From contig NZ_JAJFAX010000004.1 of the NCBI RefSeq assembly GCF_019710475.1, positions 186,001 to 250,000 on the forward strand: a stretch of 64,000 nucleotides of DNA. The letters are read 5' to 3'. The notes under the pieces are model-generated. The model did not search any database, was not told the origin of the DNA, and saw nothing but the letters and a program-made list of their open reading frames with translations. Shown piece by piece: positions 22,149 through 29,068 of the stretch. Every line of letters begins with the position of its first letter. Position 1 is the stretch's first letter. Position numbers and translations under genes: made by a program. The DNA is from Glycomyces sp. TRM65418. GTDB lineage: Bacteria > Actinomycetota > Actinomycetes > Mycobacteriales > Micromonosporaceae.

Positions 22149-22475
22149 CTAGTTCTCCTCATGCGGGTTCTGGGGCACGCAAGGACTGCGGCGTTTCGGT
22201 TCGGAAGAGCGGCGCTCCGCCGTGTCTGCTACTTGCGATGCTACGCGGGCGTCGGCTCGCGGTGCCAACCCTGCGACACGGGCGCGATGTAGGCGACACC
22301 ACTGTCGGCGATCCGGCTCACATGCTGAGACGATCCTCTGCTCGCAGTGACGCAGACCTCCGGTTCCGGCGATTTCACGGCCGCGAGACCGTGATGTCAC
22401 CGTCCCGGATCGTGGACGTGAACGCCGCTCGGAGACACGCCGGAGTCGTGGATCCGACCCGGTGCGAGGCTCCTC
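22149..22475. other. Intergenic region upstream of korA
   Basis: About 330 bp between two minus-strand units, with no supported gene. It holds the korA ribosome site (complement of 22153-22160) and a possible minus-strand -10, TAGCAT (complement of 22238-22243), about 90 bp before korA. I saw no strong terminator behind the gene ending at 22476. Confidence 0.5.
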
Positions 22476-23423
22476 TCAGGACTCGCCCGAGGCGGTCGAG
22501 GTCGCGCCTTCCGCGGTCGGCGTCTCGACCGGCGGCGCGGGGCTGCTGGTGCTCTCCGTCGGCGTCGGGTCGGCGGGTGCCACGTCGTCCTCGACCGGTG
22601 CGAAGCCCTCGCCGTCCCACGTGAAGCGGGTCTGCCAGGTCTCGGGGTGCTGGGCGTACCCGCCGAGCGTGATCACGCCGTTTTCGACGAGCTGGATGTC
22701 CACGGTCGCGCCCGCGTCCCCGGGCTCCCACACCCAGCCGAGCATGTGCAGGCTGGTGCCGGTCTCGTCCCAGGTGAACGCGGCGATGCCGGTGGCGCGC
22801 TTGTCGCAGCCGAGTTCCAGGAGGACGTCGTCCGCGTCGCCGTCGGCGTCGAGGTCGAGCGGCGCGTCGTAGTCGTGCGCGTAACCGGTGTCCGCGACGG
22901 CCGGGTCGGCGGCGGGGTCGACGATGTCCCAGGGGCTCTCGTCGCCGATCTTCCAATCGGCGGCGTCGAAGGGCTGGGGCCCGGTCTCGCAGTGGACCGC
23001 CCAGGCGTCGGGCGACCCCTCCCACCAGTCGGCGGGTTCGATCACGATGACCGGCTCGCCGTCGGGCGCCGCGGTGGCCGTCTCGTCGTCCGTCTCGTCG
23101 ACGTGCGGGCTCGCCGGGTCGCCGAGGCGGGTCGGGCCGTCGCCGTCGGGCTCGGCCGTTTCGGAGGCGGCCGAGCTGCTGGCGGCCGTGTCGGGGCCGC
23201 CGCTGAGCGGCCCGAGCGTCTGGGCCACGGCGAAGCCGCCCGCGGTGACCGCGGTGCACGCGCCCACGACGGCCGCGAGCGACATGAGGCGGCGTCGCCG
23301 CAGTGCGGCCGGGCCGCGGCCGAGGAGCTCGTTCACCGGCGGCGGCGGGAAGTGCGCCGAGGACTCCGCCTTCAGGCGCGCGAAGGCCGCCGCGACCTTC
23401 TCGTCGTCGGGGTCGATGGTCAT
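22476..23423 (-). CDS. One-TM protein coupled to the ECF sigma factor (putative anti-sigma or surface protein)
   Basis: A 315-residue protein: a short cytoplasmic N-terminus (about 1-45, DDEKVAAAFARLKAESSAHF), a basic stop-transfer RRRR followed by one TM helix (about 47-70, LMSLAAVVGACTAVTAGGFAVAQ), then a Ser/Thr/Glu-rich linker and an extracytoplasmic acidic domain with two Cys, ending in a Pro/Thr/Ser-rich tail. ATG overlaps the sigma gene stop by ATGA, so the two are co-translated. The topology fits an anti-sigma factor or sensor partner, but no ZAS-type HxxxCxxC motif is present; function is inferred from position only. Confidence 0.85.
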   Translation of the reverse strand: MTIDPDDEKVAAAFARLKAESSAHFPPPPVNELLGRGPAALRRRRLMSLAAVVGACTAVTAGGFAVAQTLGPLSGGPDTAASSSAASETAEPDGDGPTRLGDPASPHVDETDDETATAAPDGEPVIVIEPADWWEGSPDAWAVHCETGPQPFDAADWKIGDESPWDIVDPAADPAVADTGYAHDYDAPLDLDADGDADDVLLELGCDKRATGIAAFTWDETGTSLHMLGWVWEPGDAGATVDIQLVENGVITLGGYAQHPETWQTRFTWDGEGFAPVEDDVAPADPTPTESTSSPAPPVETPTAEGATSTASGES

Positions 23424-24025
23424 GAGCGGTCCTCCTTCACGGAAGCTCGGCGGCCCGCGGACCGGGACACGCGCGGGGTCCCCGGGATCGCGCGCCGGAT
23501 GCGGATCGGCATGGTGTCGGGGTCGGTCTCGACGGCCTTCACCGCCGGCGTCTCGTCGGTGAGGATCGCGGCGAGTTCCTTCCGGCCGCGGTGCAGCCAG
23601 GACTTCACGGTGCCCTCGCGCGCGCCGGTCTGCTCGGCGATCGCGCTGATCGTCATGTCGGCCATGTAGTGCATGACGAGCGCCCGGCGGCGCTTGGCCG
23701 GGATCTGCCGCAGCGCGGCGACCAGCGCCACGTGGTCGGGGCTCGCGGCCGGGGCCGCCTCCGGGGCGGACGACTTCTGGAGGAACTTGCGCGCCACCTG
23801 GTTCCGGCGGTGCTTGCTGGTGGCGAGGTTCCAGGCCACGCGGCGGACCCACGCGACCGGCTCTTCGTACCCGCCGACCTTCTCCCAGCGCTGCCACGCC
23901 CGCAGGAAGGCCTCCTGGACCAGGTCCTGGGCTTCGGTGGCGTCCCCGAGATAGGCGCATACCTGGGCAGCGAGCTCAGAGAAATGCTTCTCGTAGAGGT
24001 CGGTGAATTCCGCCTCCGTTCGCAC
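23420..24025 (-). CDS. ECF (SigE-family) RNA polymerase sigma factor
   Basis: Extracytoplasmic-function sigma factor of 201 residues in this form. Region 2 is TEAEFTDLYEKHF through AQDLVQEAFLRAWQRWEKV (about 2-50) and region 4 is LRQIPAKRRRALVMHYMADM then AEQTGAREGTVKSWLHRGRKEL (about 105-155). A basic C-terminal tail of about 40 residues overlaps the next gene. I chose GTG 24025 because GGAG lies 5 nt upstream and the length fits the family. The frame stays open to ATG 24442, adding a 139-residue Ala/Pro-rich extension, and I cannot exclude that longer form. Confidence 0.88.
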   Translation of the reverse strand: MRTEAEFTDLYEKHFSELAAQVCAYLGDATEAQDLVQEAFLRAWQRWEKVGGYEEPVAWVRRVAWNLATSKHRRNQVARKFLQKSSAPEAAPAASPDHVALVAALRQIPAKRRRALVMHYMADMTISAIAEQTGAREGTVKSWLHRGRKELAAILTDETPAVKAVETDPDTMPIRIRRAIPGTPRVSRSAGRRASVKEDRS

Positions 24026-24648
24026 ATCGGCTCCAGCGCAGGTAGGGGGGACAAGGGCAGGTTCCGGGTCATCACGGTCGTGCCCGGCGGCAACCATTGT
24101 CGCTTTCGCGCGGGTCGAGACACGAGGCGGGGTCGCCATGTCCATCATCGCATCGACGGCCGGATCCGTGGGGCCGCCGACGGCCTCGTCCCCGTCCGTC
24201 GTCGGCCAATCGAGCACCAGGGCCGCGAACTCGGCGTCGAGCGCCGGGCCGTGCGCGGTCGGGGCGGCCGAGGCCGCGGGCCCGCGGCTCGCGAGCGCCG
24301 CCGAGGCGGTGAACGTCCGGCTCGGGAGCGCCGCCGAGGCGGCGTCCGGGCCGTGATGCGGGATCGCCGAAGCCGCGGCGGGCGATTGCCCGGCCCGAGA
24401 CAGCGGCGGTGCGCCGGCGGCGGTCATGTGCGGTGATCCCATTCCTCTTGCCTGTGTCCGAGTGCCGCGTCGTTCCCCCGGCGTTCGGCCGGAGGCCGCG
24501 CCGCATTCGGCGTGAATCCTCTTCGTACAGCAACACGCTCCGGCGTGCCGGTCGGTTGCGCCCCGTGCGGGGCGGAATCCCCGGAAACGCCGCGCGAAAG
24601 CCGCGCTCGCGGGTACCGCTCGCCGTGGTCCAGCACTAAGGTGTCGGT
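24026..24648. other. Region between the sigma factor and nuoA2; possible N-terminal extension
   Basis: From 24442 down to 24026 the minus strand is open in frame with the sigma factor, and codons before about 24115 have GC-rich third positions typical of coding DNA. Between about 24026 and 24110 the third positions become mixed (AAA, ACA, GTT, CCT), as expected of a leader or promoter. An AGAGGA sits directly against ATG 24442, too close for a good ribosome site. Bases 24443-24636 show no gene. Confidence 0.4.
24637..24642 (+). promoter_or_regulatory. -10 element for a leaderless nuoA2 mRNA
   Basis: TAAGGT, then GTCGGT (6 nt), then ATG 24649. There is no ribosome-binding site. Confidence 0.6.
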
Positions 24649-25095
24649 ATGGAGACCTCCGGACCGGCCGACTACCTGACGTTCGGGGTGCTGCTGCTGA
24701 CCGGATTCGCCTTCGTCGCCGTCGCGATGACCGCCAACCGGATCCTGCGTCCGAGCGCGCCCTCGGCGGACAAGGCCCAGACCTACGAATGCGGCGTCGA
24801 CCCCGCGCCCGACGCCCCGCCCGGCCGGCTCGCTTCGCTCGCCTATCCCCGGACCGGAGCGGCGTCGCCGCCCCGGGACCATGTCGGCAAGGACTGGGCC
24901 CAGGTCCAGATCCGCTACTACGTCTACGCGTTCCTGTTCGTGCTCTTCGCGGTCGAAGCGGTGTTCCTGTTCCCGTGGGCCGCCGTGTTCCGGGCCTTCG
25001 GGACCGCCGCCGCGGTCGAGATGGGCGTCTTCGTCGGCGTCCTCGCCCTCGGGCTCGCCTACGCCTGGAGGAAAGGGGTGCTGCGATGGCGGTGA
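24649..25095 (+). CDS. nuoA: NADH-quinone oxidoreductase subunit A, second copy
   Basis: A three-helix membrane subunit of complex I. Helix 1 is [22 protein letters not shown]; the conserved [11 protein letters not shown] loop with its Cys lies about residues 42-52; the [27 protein letters not shown] stretch (family signature, with the conserved E) spans about 86-113. At 148 residues it is slightly longer than standard NuoA (about 120) because of a loop at 55-80. First gene of a separate A-B-C-H cluster more than 11 kb from the main operon end; it overlaps nuoB2 by 10 bp. Confidence 0.93.
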   Translation: METSGPADYLTFGVLLLTGFAFVAVAMTANRILRPSAPSADKAQTYECGVDPAPDAPPGRLASLAYPRTGAASPPRDHVGKDWAQVQIRYYVYAFLFVLFAVEAVFLFPWAAVFRAFGTAAAVEMGVFVGVLALGLAYAWRKGVLRWR

Positions 25096-25643
25096 GGCTC
25101 CCGTTCCCGGCCCGCCCCTCCGACGCCGATCGGAGCCGGTCCGCGGCTCACACCGAGCCCTCGATGCTCGGCGAGCCGATCCGGTTCGTCCTCAACTGGG
25201 GCCGCCGCTACTCGCTGTGGGTCTTCAACTTCGGGCTGGCCTGCTGCGCCATCGAGTTCATCGCCGCGTCGATGAGCCGGCACGACTTCATGCGCCTCGG
25301 CGTGATCCCCTTCGCGCACTCCCCGCGCCAGGCCGACCTCATGGTCGTCTCGGGCACCGTGACCGACAAGATGGCCCCCGCGATCAAACGGCTCTACGAT
25401 CAGATGCCCGAGCCGAAGTACGTGATCTCCTTCGGCGCCTGCTCCAACTCCGGCGGCCCCTATTGGGACTCGTACTGCGTGACCAAGGGCGTCGACCAGA
25501 TCATCCCCGTCGACGTCTACATCCCCGGCTGCCCGCCGCGCCCCGAGGCCCTCCTCTACGGCATCGGCGAGCTGCAACGGCAGATCGGCCGCGCGCCGCT
25601 GCGCAAGCCGAGCCTGCGCGCACCGCTGAGGAGACCGGAATGA
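25086..25643 (+). CDS. nuoB: NADH-quinone oxidoreductase subunit B, second copy
   Basis: The subunit that carries terminal cluster N2 at the quinone site. All four ligands are visible: the tandem Cys pair in GLACCAIEF (about residue 50), Cys in [12 protein letters not shown] (about 118) and Cys in [10 protein letters not shown] (about 148). 185 residues. With N2 ligands intact it should be redox-competent, but its normal partner NuoD is absent from this cluster. ATG 25086 lies inside the end of nuoA2 and is read in a different frame. Confidence 0.95.
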   Translation: MAVRLPFPARPSDADRSRSAAHTEPSMLGEPIRFVLNWGRRYSLWVFNFGLACCAIEFIAASMSRHDFMRLGVIPFAHSPRQADLMVVSGTVTDKMAPAIKRLYDQMPEPKYVISFGACSNSGGPYWDSYCVTKGVDQIIPVDVYIPGCPPRPEALLYGIGELQRQIGRAPLRKPSLRAPLRRPE

Positions 25644-25670
25644 CCACGGGACGCACCGGGGACGGGCGCG

Positions 25671-26423
25671 ATGCCTGACTTCTGGGAGGAGCGCCTGCGC
25701 GCCGCCCTCGGCGTGGAGGCCGTCGGCGCGGACGGCCCGCGCTCGGTCGCCGACGTCGACCCCGGGCAATGGCACGAGGCCGTGCGCGCCTGCCGCGACG
25801 AGCTCGGCTGCGACTTCTTCGACTGGCTGTCCGCAGTGGACGAAGGACCGGCCGGGCCCGAGAGCGGGGACGCCCCGTCCGGGCCGCACCGGTTCCGGAT
25901 CGTCGCCCACCTCTGGTCCGTCGCCGACCGTCGCGGCGTCCTCCTGCGCGCGCTCCTCGCCGAAGGCGCGATCGCCTCGGTCACCGACCTCTACCCGGGC
26001 GCCGACTGGCACGAGCGCGAGACCCACGAGATGTTCGGCGTCGACTTCCCCGGACACCCCGACCTCAAGCCGCTCCTGCTCACCCCCGAGTTCGAGGGCC
26101 ACCCGCTCCGCAAGGACTTCGTGCTCGCCTCCCGCGTCGTCAAGCCCTGGCCCGGCGCGAAAGAACCCGGCGAGGGCGGCCGGACGCACGGCCCGCAGGA
26201 CTCACCGAGAGGGGGCGCGGCCCGCAAGCGGGCGCCGAAGCGCCCGCCGGGGGTGCCGGAGCACTGGATCCAGCCGGACCCGCCCGCGGCGGCGGGAGCG
26301 ACCGAACCGGGCCCGCCGTCGCAGGCGAGCGAACCCGGCGCGCCGACCCCGGCGGGAGCGACCCGACCGGAGCCGACCGAGCCTCCCGCCGACCCCCGGA
26401 CGAGGCGGCCCGATGCTTCTTGA
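25671..26423 (+). CDS. nuoC: NADH-quinone oxidoreductase subunit C, second copy
   Basis: The 30-kDa peripheral-arm subunit. The family signature is WHERETHEMFGVDFPGHPDL (about residues 114-133), followed by the conserved LRKDF end (about 150). The 250 residues include an unusual Pro/Ala/Gly/Glu-rich tail of about 85 residues after LRKDF, low in complexity and likely disordered. A 27-nt gap separates it from nuoB2; its 3' end overlaps nuoH2 by 11 bp. Confidence 0.93.
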   Translation: MPDFWEERLRAALGVEAVGADGPRSVADVDPGQWHEAVRACRDELGCDFFDWLSAVDEGPAGPESGDAPSGPHRFRIVAHLWSVADRRGVLLRALLAEGAIASVTDLYPGADWHERETHEMFGVDFPGHPDLKPLLLTPEFEGHPLRKDFVLASRVVKPWPGAKEPGEGGRTHGPQDSPRGGAARKRAPKRPPGVPEHWIQPDPPAAAGATEPGPPSQASEPGAPTPAGATRPEPTEPPADPRTRRPDAS

Positions 26424-27366
26424 GCTGATCGTCAAGGTCGCGGCCGTGTTCGCCGCCTTCCTGGTGCTCCCGCTCCTCGTCGGGCAGACCGAGCACAAGC
26501 TCATGGCCCACATGCAGGGCCGGCTCGGCCCGATGCACGCCGGGGGCTTCCACGGCTGGGCCCAGCTCATCGCCGACGGCGTGAAGTTCGCCCAGAAGGA
26601 AGACCTCGTCCCCGACGCCGCCGACAAGCCCGTCTTCAAGCTCGCGCCCGCCGTCGCGCTCCTGCCGTACCTGCTCGTCATCCTGTTCATCCCGCTCGGC
26701 CCCGGCGACCTCGTCGGCGCGAACCTCGACATGGGCCTGTTCATCGTGGTCGCGCTCGTCGGCGTCGGCGTCCTCGCGGTGCTCATGGCCGGGTGGTCCT
26801 CGGCCAACAAGTACACGCTCATCGGGGCGCTGCGCGGGGCCGCGCAGCTCATGGCCTACGAACTGCCCCTCGTCCTCGCCGCCGCGTCGGTCGCCGTCGC
26901 GGCCGGGACGCTCAGCCTCCCCGCGATCGTCGAGGCCTGGAACCCCTGGTGGCTGCTGTGGCAGGCCCCGGCCGCGCTCGTGTTCTTCACCGCCGGGCTC
27001 GCCGAGATCCGCCGACCGCCGTTCGACGCGCCCGTGGCCGACTCCGAACTCGTCTTCGGCTATCTCACCGAGTACGCGGGCCTCCGCTTCGCGCTGCTGC
27101 TGCTCGCCGAGTACGTCGGCATCGTCGTCATCTCGGCCCTCACCGCCGTCCTCTTCCTCGGCGGCTGGCGCGGCCCCGGCCCCGAATCGCTCGGCTGGCT
27201 CTGGACGCTCCTCAAGACCGGCGCCCTCGCGGCCGTCGTCATCTGGCTGCGCGTGGCCTGGCCGCGCCTGCGCGTCGACCAGATCCAGGCGCTGTGCTGG
27301 AAGGGCCTCGTCCCGATCGCGCTGGCCCAACTGGTCCTCACCACCGCCGTCGCGCTGGCGGTCTGA
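26413..27366 (+). CDS. nuoH: NADH-quinone oxidoreductase subunit H, second copy
   Basis: A 317-residue, eight-helix membrane subunit, standard NuoH length and lacking the long tail of the copy at 5373. Landmarks: MQGRLGPMHAGGFHGWAQLI, the acidic loop FAQKEDLVPDAAD, and the later conserved loop EIRRPPFDAPVADSELVFGY. In the first copy that loop reads [16 protein letters not shown], so the key acidic residues persist while the context differs; the two genes are diverged paralogues, not a recent duplication. Last recognisable Nuo gene of the module; no nuoD, I, J, K or L/M/N follows. Confidence 0.94.
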   Translation: MLLELIVKVAAVFAAFLVLPLLVGQTEHKLMAHMQGRLGPMHAGGFHGWAQLIADGVKFAQKEDLVPDAADKPVFKLAPAVALLPYLLVILFIPLGPGDLVGANLDMGLFIVVALVGVGVLAVLMAGWSSANKYTLIGALRGAAQLMAYELPLVLAAASVAVAAGTLSLPAIVEAWNPWWLLWQAPAALVFFTAGLAEIRRPPFDAPVADSELVFGYLTEYAGLRFALLLLAEYVGIVVISALTAVLFLGGWRGPGPESLGWLWTLLKTGALAAVVIWLRVAWPRLRVDQIQALCWKGLVPIALAQLVLTTAVALAV

Positions 27367-27388
27367 CCCGCCGTATCCGAGCGGCGAC

Positions 27389-27634
27389 TTGTCCCGTTCG
27401 GGGCCGAAGACCGTCGAGGCAGCCGAATCGTCCCGCCTTCGCGTATGGCACGCATGGAAGGTCGAGCCGCCGCCGGACGACGAAATGGCGTTCGAGGAGG
27501 AGCGGGCCGCGGACGCCGCGGAGGAGGAACTCGCGGACGACGAGACCGAGGAGCGCGGCGGGGAGGAGGGCACCGCCCCGACCACCGCCGACCCGATCTC
27601 GGAGCCGGGCGCGGATACGGCGGGCGAAGGCTGA
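27389..27634 (+). CDS. Small acidic hypothetical protein behind nuoH2
   Basis: No family recognised. An 81-residue frame from a TTG at 27389, or 49 residues from ATG 27485, with GC-rich third positions and an extremely acidic Glu/Ala stretch (FEEERAADAAEEELADDE, about 34-51). It follows nuoH2 by 22 bp on the same strand. No clear ribosome site is seen, so both the start and whether it is translated are uncertain. Confidence 0.4.
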   Translation: MSRSGPKTVEAAESSRLRVWHAWKVEPPPDDEMAFEEERAADAAEEELADDETEERGGEEGTAPTTADPISEPGADTAGEG

Positions 27635-27826
27635 ATCGGCGGCCGAGGACGCGAACCGGCCCCCGTCGCGGGAACGAGGGGCCGGCGCAGTGTTCAGGTG
27701 CGCTTCACACCGCGGACGGCATCTGCCCGGAGGCGCGGACGCGAAGGGACGGTGCCGCGGTCGCGGGGAAGCGGGGGTCCGGGTGCGCCGAGCGGCGAGT
27801 CCGGGTGCGCCCGGAGGCGCGGGGAC

Positions 27827-28150
27827 TCAAGCCGCCTTGGCGGCGCTTCCCGAGCCGGACGCGGTGGAAGCGGTCGTGGAGGTCGCGGCGGGCTTGGACT
27901 CCGACTTGCTCTCGCTCGGCTTTGCGCCGTTCTGGGAGCCGTTCGAGCTCAGCGAGCTGGAATCGGTGGACCGCGAGTCGGTCCGGTAGAAGCCGCTGCC
28001 CTTGAAGGTCACGCCGACGTTCCCGAAGACCTTGCGCAGCGCGCCCCGGGCCTCGCAGCTGGGGCAGTCGGTCAGACGCGCCTCGGCGAACGACTGGTGT
28101 TTGTCGAACTCGTAACCGCACTCCTTGCAGCGGTATTCGTAGACAGGCAC
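27827..28150 (-). CDS. FmdB-family zinc-ribbon protein, Ruc-like redox chaperone candidate
   Basis: A 107-residue protein: an N-terminal FmdB zinc ribbon with two Cys pairs (YRCKECGYEF at about 7-16 and DCPSCEARG at about 28-36), then GNVGVTFKGSGFYRTDSRS, and a Ser/Thr/Lys-rich disordered tail from about residue 60. This matches the layout of M. tuberculosis Rv0991c, described as a redox-regulated chaperone (Ruc) that is activated when its zinc cysteines are oxidised; that identity is inferred. GTG 28150 follows GGAGG at a 7-nt spacing. A perfect CIRCE operator lies about 40 bp upstream, supporting heat-shock control. Confidence 0.88.
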   Translation of the reverse strand: MPVYEYRCKECGYEFDKHQSFAEARLTDCPSCEARGALRKVFGNVGVTFKGSGFYRTDSRSTDSSSLSSNGSQNGAKPSESKSESKPAATSTTASTASGSGSAAKAA

Positions 28151-28189
28151 GGCCTAACCTCCAGGAGTCATCACAGATCCGGATCGACA

Positions 28190-28216
28190 TTAGCACTCAA
28201 CACCCCGGAGTGCTAA
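28190..28216. promoter_or_regulatory. CIRCE element (HrcA operator) of the FmdB/Ruc-like gene
   Basis: TTAGCACTC, nine bases, GAGTGCTAA: a perfect match to the CIRCE consensus. It sits 40-66 bp upstream of GTG 28150, so HrcA repression would block transcription of this gene. Confidence 0.93.
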
Positions 28217-28270
28217 TACCGTCCCGCCTGCACGTGAGCCGCCGGGCACGAGATCCTCGGCACTGCCGCC

Positions 28271-28294
28271 GGGTCGCCGGGTCGCCGGGTCGCC
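28271..28294. repeat. Three tandem copies of an octamer
   Basis: GGGTCGCC repeated three times without change, in the short space between the CIRCE element and the end of the formyl-THF cyclo-ligase gene. Probably slippage; no function inferred. Confidence 0.8.
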
Positions 28295-28308
28295 CCCGCG
28301 GCGCGCCG

Positions 28309-28911
28309 CTACCGCAGCGACGTGAACCCGTTCGACGGCGTGATCACGCCCGTCACCGGCCGGTCGTGCGGCTCCGCCGGGACCGCGACGCCGAGCTCGC
28401 CGTCTCTGAGCAACGCCACCACGGGCACGTCCGGGCCGACCCGGGCCAGCGCGCGGTCGTACGATCCGCCGCCCCGACCGAGCCGGATCCCCTCGTTGGA
28501 GACCGCGAGACCGGGCACGATCACCGCCGCCACCTGCTGCACCGCCTCCGGTCCGTGCGTCTCCCCGCGCGGCCTCGGGCCGTCGCCCCCGACCGAGTTC
28601 TCGTCCGGCTCCCCCTGCCCGCCAGGGCCTCCCGCCTCCTGCCAGGCGAGGTCGTTGTCAGGCAGCAGCACCGGCAGCAAGACCTTGTAGACCACCGCGA
28701 GCCGTTCGGGCAGTTCGGGTTCGAGCGCCGCGCCCGGTTCCGACCCGAACGGCCGGTACGCCGCCACGGCCGCTCCCTCGTCCACGACCTCGATCAAGAA
28801 GTCCCGCAACGCCTTCCAAGTCGCCAGGTCCGCGTGCCCGCGCGCCTCCCCGGGCATCGCGTTCCGCGCCGCCAGCAGGTGGCGGCGTGCCGCCGTCTTC
28901 GCCTCTTGCAT
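28309..28911 (-). CDS. 5-formyltetrahydrofolate cyclo-ligase
   Basis: ATP-dependent conversion of 5-formyl-THF to 5,10-methenyl-THF, returning stored folate to one-carbon metabolism. The 200-residue product shows the N-terminal AKTAARRHLLAARNAM helix, the substrate region AAYRPFGSEPG (about 50-60) and the C-terminal signature IRLGRGGGSYDRALAR (about 147-162). An insertion of about 30 residues rich in Gly, Pro and Glu sits near 100-130. ATG 28911 follows GGAAGGGA. The FmdB-like gene lies downstream on the same strand and galU lies nearby, as in mycobacteria. Confidence 0.93.
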   Translation of the reverse strand: MQEAKTAARRHLLAARNAMPGEARGHADLATWKALRDFLIEVVDEGAAVAAYRPFGSEPGAALEPELPERLAVVYKVLLPVLLPDNDLAWQEAGGPGGQGEPDENSVGGDGPRPRGETHGPEAVQQVAAVIVPGLAVSNEGIRLGRGGGSYDRALARVGPDVPVVALLRDGELGVAVPAEPHDRPVTGVITPSNGFTSLR

Positions 28912-28940
28912 GCCAGTCCCTTCCTTCGCGGTATGCACCT

Positions 28941-28997
28941 GGCAGGATTCCCCCGAGCAGTCGCAAACACTCATCCTTTCGGCTAATCCTGCCGAAA
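28941..28997. promoter_or_regulatory. Overlapping inverted repeats in the divergent promoter region
   Basis: GGCAGGATT (28941-28949) pairs with AATCCTGCC (28985-28993), while TTTCGGC (28977-28983) pairs with GCCGAAA (28991-28997). The two pairings share bases 28991-28993 and cannot form together. The region separates the divergent cyclo-ligase and diguanylate cyclase genes and may bind regulators of either. Confidence 0.45.
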
Positions 28998-29068
28998 AGC
29001 CCATGCCGTGTCGTGTCCGAACAGTTGCTCTAGGTAGTCTTCTAGGGAGTGAACTTGAGGGGGCTTCG

